Assembly: GCA_902597175.1 (NCBI GenBank)
Contig: CACJWN010000005.1
Coordinates: 33,537-97,536 of the forward strand
Source: an uncultured Pelagibacteraceae bacterium
GTDB taxonomy: Bacteria; Pseudomonadota; Alphaproteobacteria; Pelagibacterales; Pelagibacteraceae
Length of the DNA stretch: 64,000 nucleotides
Reading direction: 5' to 3'
Both the position numbers and the translations under genes were made by a program. This document shows, one piece after another, positions 56,902 through 64,000 of this stretch (within the stretch, counting starts at the first letter, position 1; every line of letters starts with the position of its first letter). Under the pieces are notes generated by a model. It did not search any database. It saw only the letters and a program-made list of their open reading frames with translations, and had not been told where the DNA came from.

Positions 56902-57663
56902 TTATTTCCAATTAGGCTTTGTTTTATTAAGAAAACTCTTTATGCCAATTTTTTTATTATCGCTATCAAGCAATTTATAAAACTCATGTCTTTCTTTTTT
57001 TAAAGATTTTTTTAAATTTTCTTCTGAGTTTACTAAATTTTTAATTACTATTAATGATTTTTTTGGCTTTGATGAAATCCTGCTTAAAAAATTTAAAGTA
57101 AATTCTTTAAAATTTTCTTTAGGAATAATTTGTGAAACAATTCCATATTTCATTGCAGTATTAGCATCGATAATTTCTCCTGACATTGCTAAATACTTAA
57201 CATTTTGATTTGAGGTAAATTTTTTTGTTTTTTGCGTTCCACCAATACCTGGAATTAATCCTAAATTGATTTCAGGTAAACCAAATTTTGCTTCGGAACT
57301 TGCAATAATTACATCACTTGAAAGAGCAAGCTCAAAACCGCCGCCTAAGGCATAACCCTCAACAAATGAAATAATTGGAATATCTATTTTTTGTAAATCA
57401 TCAACTTTAGAGAAAAGTTTTTGTTTTTTTGCTTTTTTAGAGTCCAGTTTTTCAAGCTCTTTAATATCAGCACCAGGTGAAAAAAACTTTGAACCTCCAA
57501 TTAAACCAATACATCTAATTTCTTTTAATTTATTCAAATCTTTGGTTGCATCGCTGATTTCTTTAAGAGTTTTTTGATCTAAACTATTATTTTTACTGTT
57601 AGCAATTTCAATAATCGCGTAATTTTCTCGCTTTTCTACTTTAATATTTTTATAGTTCATCAA
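56902..57663 (-). CDS. enoyl-CoA hydratase/isomerase family protein
   Basis: FSPGADIKELE, FVEGYALGGGFELALSSDVIIASSEAKFGLPEINLGLIPGIGGTQ. Confidence 0.92.
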   Translation of the reverse strand: MMNYKNIKVEKRENYAIIEIANSKNNSLDQKTLKEISDATKDLNKLKEIRCIGLIGGSKFFSPGADIKELEKLDSKKAKKQKLFSKVDDLQKIDIPIISFVEGYALGGGFELALSSDVIIASSEAKFGLPEINLGLIPGIGGTQKTKKFTSNQNVKYLAMSGEIIDANTAMKYGIVSQIIPKENFKEFTLNFLSRISSKPKKSLIVIKNLVNSEENLKKSLKKERHEFYKLLDSDNKKIGIKSFLNKTKPNWK

Positions 57664-57685
57664 TTAGTAGAATATAAATTTCATT

Positions 57686-58258
57686 ATGACAGAGCAACTA
57701 ATTATATTGATAGAAATCATCCTTATTGACTTAGTCTTAGCAGGAGATAACGCAATTATTATTGGGATGGTTGCATCAAAATTCGAAGACTCAAATAGAA
57801 AAAAAATAATTTTCTGGGGCATTGGTGGAGCGGTTATTTTGAGAATACTTTTTACTTTTATTACAGCTTATTTATTACAAATCTCCGGTTTAAGATTAAT
57901 TGGTGGAATTTTATTACTCTATATTTGCTACAAACTTTACAGAGACGTAATTCAGAATAAAATTGAAGAAAAAAATATCGAAGTTGACAACTCAAATCTT
58001 AAAAAAGCAATTTTTACAGTAATGCTTGCAGATGTAACAATGAGTTTAGACAACGTTTTAGGTGTAGCTGGTGCAGCAGGAGATCATTATACTCTTCTTG
58101 CTTTTGGCTTAGGTCTATCAATACTATTAATGGCTTTTGCAGCTAATTATACTGCGAAACTGATTAAAAAATATTCTTGGATTAGTTGGGTTGGATTATT
58201 TGCAATACTAATCGTAGCTATCCAATTAATATATGAGGACTTAAAAATTTTATTATGA
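57686..58258 (+). CDS. TerC-family membrane protein
   Basis: IDLVLAGDNAIIIGMVA and DVTMSLDNVLGVAGAA repeat motifs. Confidence 0.9.
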   Translation: MTEQLIILIEIILIDLVLAGDNAIIIGMVASKFEDSNRKKIIFWGIGGAVILRILFTFITAYLLQISGLRLIGGILLLYICYKLYRDVIQNKIEEKNIEVDNSNLKKAIFTVMLADVTMSLDNVLGVAGAAGDHYTLLAFGLGLSILLMAFAANYTAKLIKKYSWISWVGLFAILIVAIQLIYEDLKILL

Positions 58259-59043
58259 TTAAATTGATAGTATTTTTTTTATTGATATTTAATATTTCTC
58301 ACGCAGTTGAATTTTTGGGTGATTTCAAACAAGGCTCTTTTATTTTGGGAAAAACAGATCCAAATTCAAAAGTATTTATTGATGATAGAAAAGTAAGAGT
58401 TTCAAATGACGGATATTTTGCTTTTGGATTAGATAGAGATAGAAAAAATAATGTTTTAATTAAAGTAAAAACTGGGAAAGAAACTAAGTTAATTGAAAAA
58501 AAGGTTTTTAAAAGAAAATATAAAATACAAAGAATTGATGGTCTACCACCAAAACAGGTAACACCTCCACCAGAAGTTTATGAGAGAATTAAAAAAGATA
58601 ACGTTTTAATTGGCAAAGCTAGAGCTATCGATAGTAAATTAGTATTCTTCAAAGATAAATTTATCTATCCTATTGATAAATATATAATTACAGGTGTTTA
58701 CGGCAGTCAAAGAATTTTAAACGGTAAACCAAGAAGACCTCACTATGGCATAGATTTTCATGCTCCAGAAGGAACTCCAGTTAAATCCATGATGGATGGA
58801 GTTGTCACGTTAGTAGCGAATGATATGTACTTTACAGGTGGAACTATCATTTTTGATCATGGCCATGGAGTTAGCACATTGTATATGCACATGAAGGATA
58901 TAAATGTAAAGAAAGGTCAGAAAGTAAAGAAGGGTGAGGTTGTTGGAACTCTTGGTCAAAGTGGCAGAGCAACAGGTCCACATTTAGATATAAGGCTAAA
59001 TTGGTTTGAAGTAAAGTTAGACCCTGCTTCTGTGCTCAACTAA
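58255..59043 (+). CDS. M23 (LytM-type) peptidase domain protein
   Basis: Signal peptide, HYGIDFHAPEGTPV, LYMHM, GPHLDIRLNWF (HxD variant of HxH). Confidence 0.88.
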   Translation: MIKLIVFFLLIFNISHAVEFLGDFKQGSFILGKTDPNSKVFIDDRKVRVSNDGYFAFGLDRDRKNNVLIKVKTGKETKLIEKKVFKRKYKIQRIDGLPPKQVTPPPEVYERIKKDNVLIGKARAIDSKLVFFKDKFIYPIDKYIITGVYGSQRILNGKPRRPHYGIDFHAPEGTPVKSMMDGVVTLVANDMYFTGGTIIFDHGHGVSTLYMHMKDINVKKGQKVKKGEVVGTLGQSGRATGPHLDIRLNWFEVKLDPASVLN

Positions 59044-59045
59044 AA

Positions 59046-60881
59046 TTAATCTAACTCAAACTTATTTTTATAGTCTTTTAATAAAGACTTATCCTGATCT
59101 TCTTTAAAAAGGATAAAATTTTCAATTACTAAAACATCTAAATTAGTTCCCATAAAACAATTAAAAGCATCTTCTACACTGCAAACTATTGGTTCACCAC
59201 GAACGTTAAAAGAGGTATTTACAAGAACTGGACAATTAGTAATTTTCTTAAACTCATTTATTAGATCATAATATTTTGGGTTAGTTTCTTTATGGACAGT
59301 CTGAATTCTCGCAGAATAGTCAACATGGGTAATAGCAGGTATTGATGATCTTTTAATATTTAATTTATCAATTCCGAATAATTTATTATCTTTTTCTGAC
59401 ATAGTAATTTGTTTTTCTTTTTTAACATCAGAAACTAAAAGCATATATGGACTATCATAATCTATTTCAAACCATTCATTAACATCTTCTCTCAAAACTG
59501 AGGGTGCAAAAGGACGAAAGCTTTCTCTAAACTTTATTTTTAAATTTAATTCTTTTTGCATTTTTTCTGATCTAGGGTCAGCTAAAATTGAGCGAGCACC
59601 TAAAGCTCTTGGTCCAAATTCCATTCTACCTTGAAACCAACCGACAGTTTTACTGTTTGCAAGCTCTTTGGCAACTAATGAGGAAATTTCTGAAGAAGTT
59701 TTTTCTTTGTAAACTGCTTTTAAAGATTTTAAGTTTCTTTCTATAGAGCTTGCTTCGTGACGGGGGCCCAAATAAGCTCCTTTCATTTTGTCTTTTAAAT
59801 TTTCTCTAGGTTTATCTAATTCTCGGTGCCAATAAGCCAGAGCTGCGCCTAAAGATCCTCCTGCATCACCAGCTGCTGGTTGTATCCATATATTCTCAAA
59901 ATTATTTTCTCTTAAAATTTTACCATTGGCGACACAATTTAAGGCCACTCCACCGGCCAAGCATAAATTTTTTATTTTATACTCATTTGCAATGTCTCTA
60001 GTTAATCTTAGTACAACTTCCTCCGTAACTGCTTGAATGGAGGATGCTATATCCATATGAAAATCTGATAATAAATCTTTTTTTGGATCTCTAACTGGTT
60101 GACCAAATAAATTTGAAAATTTTTTATTTGTCATTGTTAAACCCGTTGCATAATTAAAATATTTCATATTCAACTTGAAAGAGCCATCTTCCTTTAAATC
60201 CATTAATTCTTTGATAATCAAATCTTTATATTTTGGTTTGCCGTAAGGCGCTAAACCCATTACCTTATACTCTCCGCTATTTACCTTAAAACCTGTGTAG
60301 TACGTAAAAGCAGAATAAAGTAAGCCTAATGAGTGCGGAAAATGTATTTCTTTAAGCATATTTAATTTATTTCCTTTGCCTATTGCTACTGTAGTTGTAG
60401 CCCACTCACCAACACCGTCCAAAGTTAAAACTATAGCTTCTTTAAATGGAGATGGATAAAATGCGCTAGCTGCATGACTATAATGATGCTCGGAAAATTT
60501 TATTTTATTAATATCATTAAATTTTTCATCGTGCAGTTTAAGATTATCGAAAAGAAATTTTTTTTGAAATAATTTTTCTTTTAACCAAATAGGCATTGAT
60601 AAACTGAATGATTGAAAACCTCTAGGTGCAAAGGCCATATAAGTTTCAAGAAGTCTCTCAAACTTTAAAAATGGTTTTTCAAAAAAAACTACATAATCTA
60701 CATCGCTTAATTTTAAACGTCCCTCATTTAAAACAAAGTTTACAGCATTAAAAGGATATCTCGCATCATGTTTTTTTCTAGAAAATCTTTCCTCCTGCGC
60801 TGCCGCCACAATATCATCATCTAAAATTAATGAAGCTGCACTGTCGTGATAAAAAGCTGATATGCCAAGTATAGATGTCAC
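59046..60881 (-). CDS. NodU/CmcH-family carbamoyltransferase
   Basis: ILGISAFYHDSAASLI, HHYSHAASAFYPSPF, LAGGVALNCVANGKI, GRMEFGPRALGARSILADPR, NTSFNVRGEPIV. Confidence 0.95.
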   Translation of the reverse strand: MTSILGISAFYHDSAASLILDDDIVAAAQEERFSRKKHDARYPFNAVNFVLNEGRLKLSDVDYVVFFEKPFLKFERLLETYMAFAPRGFQSFSLSMPIWLKEKLFQKKFLFDNLKLHDEKFNDINKIKFSEHHYSHAASAFYPSPFKEAIVLTLDGVGEWATTTVAIGKGNKLNMLKEIHFPHSLGLLYSAFTYYTGFKVNSGEYKVMGLAPYGKPKYKDLIIKELMDLKEDGSFKLNMKYFNYATGLTMTNKKFSNLFGQPVRDPKKDLLSDFHMDIASSIQAVTEEVVLRLTRDIANEYKIKNLCLAGGVALNCVANGKILRENNFENIWIQPAAGDAGGSLGAALAYWHRELDKPRENLKDKMKGAYLGPRHEASSIERNLKSLKAVYKEKTSSEISSLVAKELANSKTVGWFQGRMEFGPRALGARSILADPRSEKMQKELNLKIKFRESFRPFAPSVLREDVNEWFEIDYDSPYMLLVSDVKKEKQITMSEKDNKLFGIDKLNIKRSSIPAITHVDYSARIQTVHKETNPKYYDLINEFKKITNCPVLVNTSFNVRGEPIVCSVEDAFNCFMGTNLDVLVIENFILFKEDQDKSLLKDYKNKFELD

Positions 60882-61034
60882 TTAAAAAATCGTATAAATA
60901 AATGGTGCCACTGCTGAACCTTGGCTTAAAACAATTAATACTCCAAATAAGGCTAAAACAATTATTATTGGCAACAACCAATATTTTTTTCTTTCTTTTA
61001 AAAATTCCCAAAATTCTTTTAAAAATTCAACCAT
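60882..61034 (-). CDS. 50-aa single-TM protein (DUF5989-like) between carbamoyltransferase and SxtJ-like genes
   Basis: Manual reverse-strand translation MVEFLKEFWEFLKERKKYWLLPIIIVLALFGVLIVLSQGSAVAPFIYTIF*; absent from ORF track because <60 aa; family name from memory. Confidence 0.85.
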   Translation of the reverse strand: MVEFLKEFWEFLKERKKYWLLPIIIVLALFGVLIVLSQGSAVAPFIYTIF

Positions 61035-61038
61035 TTAT

Positions 61039-61419
61039 CTAAAATTGTTTATTCATTGAACCTAAATCTTTTTTTCTTTTAATCCAATATGTTTTTATTT
61101 GTTTTGTGAACTTAAGACCTAGCAAATCTTTTCCAAAAAGTCTCACTATTATGCTAATAGGTGTTAAAATAACAAAATAAATAATTGCCATTACTATTGG
61201 GGCAATTATTTTACCTAAGAGTTCTCCGAATTTAATCCAAGCAGAGTTGAATGGGGATAATATTTTAGAATTAAGTAATCCTAAAATTAAAAAAATAACT
61301 GAAATTATTATTAAATAAATATTAGGATTATTTGCGTTAGTAATTGGCCATAAACCCAGTCCTAGGAAAACAATAAAAAATAATATCCCAAAACTTTTAT
61401 TTGAAGATTTTTTATGCAT
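61039..61419 (-). CDS. SxtJ-like small membrane protein
   Basis: Multiple TM segments, FGxxLGKIIAPIVMAIIYFVILTPISIIVRLFGKDLL. Confidence 0.75.
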   Translation of the reverse strand: MHKKSSNKSFGILFFIVFLGLGLWPITNANNPNIYLIIISVIFLILGLLNSKILSPFNSAWIKFGELLGKIIAPIVMAIIYFVILTPISIIVRLFGKDLLGLKFTKQIKTYWIKRKKDLGSMNKQF

Positions 61420-61436
61420 AATTTTTCATTACATTT

Positions 61437-62525
61437 TTAATTTTTTTTAATTACGAAGATATATCTATATTTACTTAACATCTGTCTAATCCCAGCGCCT
61501 ATAACTCCCAAAACTATTGCTAATAAAATGGCTAATGATCCATAAAGAAGTGGGTTATTATCAGATAGTTTGGAAATAAATTTAGAAAAAAAATTTAAGT
61601 TTTCAACATTTACGATTTCAGTTTCTTTAATTTGTCTAACGCCTTCGAAAAAAAATGTATCATATGCAATAGCTATAGCGACTGCACACAATAACATTGC
61701 AAATAGAGTTTTTAAGTGAGAACTGTTAAGATATTGACCTACTTTTTGACCAACTTGCACACCAACAATTGAACCAACTACTAAAATAATAACTAAAATT
61801 AGGTCAATTGAACCATATTGAAATGCGTGTAAAACAGTTACCAAGGCACTTATAAATACAGTCACGAATAAAGAAGTTCCAGGAATCAAATTCATTGGCA
61901 TACCTATTAAGTAGATCATTGCCGGTACCATCAAAAATGCACCTCCTACTCCAATTAATGCTGCTACAAAACCCACAATTACTCCAAGAAGAATTGGCGT
62001 GAAAGCACTTTCGTAAAGTCTTGATTTTGGGAATCTTAATTTTAAAGGAAGACCATGTATCCAATAATGTGTGTGAAGTTTTTTTTTTAAAATTATTTTT
62101 TTTCTAGCTGCATCAATTTCGCTCGCACCCTCTATAAGCATCAAAGTCCCTATAATTGCAAGAAGATACATGTAAGACAATGAAATTATTAAACTTAATT
62201 TGCCTGTTTCCTTAAAAAAAGTAAAAGTGATAATTCCAAGTACCGTGCCAACTGTCCCTCCTATTATTATCATTAAACCCATTTTGTAATCTAATGTGTT
62301 TTTAAACCAATGAGTCATAGATCCAGATACAGATGTCGCTAGAATATTATTAATCTCATTTGGTACAGCATAAACCGGTGGAATTCCCAGAAAAATTAAA
62401 AATGGAGTCATTAAAAAACCACCACCTACCCCAAATAAACCAGACAAAACTCCTACAGCGAAGCTGACGAATAAAATAAAAATTACATCTATGTGAACTT
62501 GTACAATTGGAAGATAAATTTCCAT
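61437..62525 (-). CDS. TauE/SafE-family permease (long form)
   Basis: GVLSGLFGVGGGFLMTPFLIFLGI and FVAALIGVGGAFLMVPAMIYLIGMP. Confidence 0.88.
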   Translation of the reverse strand: MEIYLPIVQVHIDVIFILFVSFAVGVLSGLFGVGGGFLMTPFLIFLGIPPVYAVPNEINNILATSVSGSMTHWFKNTLDYKMGLMIIIGGTVGTVLGIITFTFFKETGKLSLIISLSYMYLLAIIGTLMLIEGASEIDAARKKIILKKKLHTHYWIHGLPLKLRFPKSRLYESAFTPILLGVIVGFVAALIGVGGAFLMVPAMIYLIGMPMNLIPGTSLFVTVFISALVTVLHAFQYGSIDLILVIILVVGSIVGVQVGQKVGQYLNSSHLKTLFAMLLCAVAIAIAYDTFFFEGVRQIKETEIVNVENLNFFSKFISKLSDNNPLLYGSLAILLAIVLGVIGAGIRQMLSKYRYIFVIKKN

Positions 62526-62582
62526 ACCTAATTAATCATAGGTATTCTTCTTAATCTAAATTGTCAATCAAGACTTTAAAAA

Positions 62583-63251
62583 CTAGGCGGCTATTTGCAG
62601 TTTATGTTTTGAAACCATGCCACTTAAGAAATTCCATAGATATCTTGCGGTCAATAAAGAGGCATTTTCTGCCTTTTTTTGCTCTTCAGTGCTTAAGCTA
62701 TCTAAAAGTTTTTCACACTCTGCTCTATGAATTACATCAGCAGATTTATGAGCTTCGAAAAATTCTAGCCCATCTTTTGAGTTTACTCCGTAAAATTTTT
62801 TCAAACCTTGAATTTTTGTTTCTGCAATTTCAGGAATTTGTCTTTCATAGGTATAAAGTGATGCCAAACCTTCTGCATAAGATTTTCTTGCTTGGGCAAA
62901 AAAGTTATCAATCATATCTTTTGTAAACCAATCTAGCTTTGTATTTTCTATTTCTACTTCATTTGCTCCGAGAGCTTTAGCGAAATTTTTCCACAATTTT
63001 GGATGATCGCCATCTTTATTTTCCTCATCCTGTAAATTTTCTAAAAGAATTCTTCTTTTTTCAATATCCTCACAAATTGAATGAGTTGCGCTTATGTATC
63101 TAGGAAATGCTTTGACATGCTGATAATATTGCTCAGCGTAATCTTTGATAATCTCTCTGTTTAACTTTCCTTCGTTCCAATAAATTTGATAAAACGGATG
63201 TTTTAATAAATGATATTTGTCTAATTTTTTTCCTAGCTCAGTTGAAAACAT
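62583..63251 (-). CDS. CADD-like (TenA/PqqC-fold) di-metal protein, candidate pABA synthase
   Basis: LQDEENKDGDHPKLW, YERQIPE, AHKSADVIHRAEC (H-x3-D-x2-H) metal-ligand pattern, HPFYQIYW Tyr, ETKIQGL Lys. Confidence 0.78.
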   Translation of the reverse strand: MFSTELGKKLDKYHLLKHPFYQIYWNEGKLNREIIKDYAEQYYQHVKAFPRYISATHSICEDIEKRRILLENLQDEENKDGDHPKLWKNFAKALGANEVEIENTKLDWFTKDMIDNFFAQARKSYAEGLASLYTYERQIPEIAETKIQGLKKFYGVNSKDGLEFFEAHKSADVIHRAECEKLLDSLSTEEQKKAENASLLTARYLWNFLSGMVSKHKLQIAA

Positions 63252-63311
63252 TTTTGCTCCTTTGTTTTGAAATCAGCATATAAAAAGAATCTCAATGATT
63301 AAATAAAAAAA

Positions 63312-63413
63312 TTATCCACAATTTAAAGTTGTAACCTTTTAAATGTTCACCTTTTGATTCACTTTTGATTCACTTTAAGACTCAAAATACAACCTTAGAT
63401 AGTTTTATCCACA
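63312..63413. promoter_or_regulatory. DnaA-box pair flanking ~11-12 bp iterated repeats
   Basis: ttatccaca at 63312-63320 and 63405-63413; ttcaccttttga/ttcacttttga/ttcactttaaga at 63346-63380; GANTC at 63356, 63367, 63379. Confidence 0.5.
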
Positions 63414-64000
63414 GCCGCTATTGGTCTTTCATCAATTGGTAAATGTAAAGCTGTAGCAATAAAAGATAAAACTATCGCTAGATACCAAGCATAATCAAAA
63501 CTTCCGAACTGATCGTAGAAATAACCACCTAAATATGCACCCAAAAACGATCCGAATTGATGGTTCAAAAATACTATTCCAAAGAGGAGTGATAAATTTT
63601 TTGTGCCAAAAATTTGAGCAACTATTCCATTTGTTGCTGGAACAGTAGCAAGCCATAACAATCCAAAAGAAGTTCCAAATAAAACTGCAGATAAATTTGA
63701 GGCTGGTAAGAAAATAAATAGTATCAAAGTTATTCCTCTTAAAAAATATAATCCACTCAAGAGTAACTTTTTGCTATATTTATCGCCTAAGTAACCCATT
63801 ACAAGTGTTCCTATAATATTAAAAAAACCTATCAAAGCCAAAATCGCCATTCCCGTCCAGTCTGCTAAACCTTTATCTTGAACATATCTCGGGACATGGG
63901 TTGCTATTAGAGTAATTTGAAAACCGCACACAAAAAAACCAAGAATTAATAATCTAAAACCTTTATGTGCAAATGACTCTTTTAAGACTTCACTTAAACT
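63395..64000 (-). CDS. MFS transporter, partial (runs off the right edge)
   Basis: Frame stays open through to 64000 (…SLSEVLKESFAHKGFRLLILGFFVCGFQITLIATHVPRYVQDKG...); the ORF-track Met at 63931 is probably internal. Confidence 0.82.
   Translation of the reverse strand, partial: SLSEVLKESFAHKGFRLLILGFFVCGFQITLIATHVPRYVQDKGLADWTGMAILALIGFFNIIGTLVMGYLGDKYSKKLLLSGLYFLRGITLILFIFLPASNLSAVLFGTSFGLLWLATVPATNGIVAQIFGTKNLSLLFGIVFLNHQFGSFLGAYLGGYFYDQFGSFDYAWYLAIVLSFIATALHLPIDERPIAAVDKTI

Noticed and set aside
60817-61011. 64-aa ORF MGIFKRKKKILVVANNN... on the minus strand
   Set aside because: Out of frame with, and contained largely within, the convincing 50-aa DUF5989-like gene at 60882-61034; also overlaps the carbamoyltransferase start.

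Overview
AT-rich, very densely coded chromosomal window. Gene content, small intergenic gaps and protein style point to a marine SAR11 / Pelagibacterales-like alphaproteobacterium (inference, no search run). Core metabolism dominates 1-38 kb: cimA, cysS, nadE, class II DAHP synthase, glmS, a stand-alone GlmU acetyltransferase domain, prpBC, a proXW-type transporter, zur-znuBC/znuA, nrdAB, phosphomannomutase, dus and rpoZ. A compact operon at 32.8-38.8 kb combines a fused SpeD-SpeE, mtnP, mtnA, a FucA-like class II aldolase, a nitrilase-family amidase and an embedded SGNH-like gene, with apt divergent. This reads as a spermidine-byproduct (MTA) to DHAP shunt. From 38.8 to 54.8 kb lies a surface-polysaccharide region (rml genes, two GMD-like genes, an RfbH/ColD-like enzyme with His in place of the PLP lysine, GT2/GT9/GT61/GT17/DUF4422 proteins) with tRNA-Met(CAU) embedded in it. 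Other candidates for follow-up are a six-gene run of small proteins at 54.8-56.8 kb (four look like dimeric alpha/beta-barrel proteins), a NodU/CmcH carbamoyltransferase + 50-aa membrane protein + SxtJ-like cassette at 59.0-61.4 kb (the 50-aa gene is missing from the ORF track), a CADD-like candidate pABA synthase at 62.6 kb, and an intergenic region at 63.3-63.4 kb with two perfect DnaA 9-mers flanking ~11-12 bp iterated repeats. No CRISPR, rRNA, phage or insertion sequence was seen.
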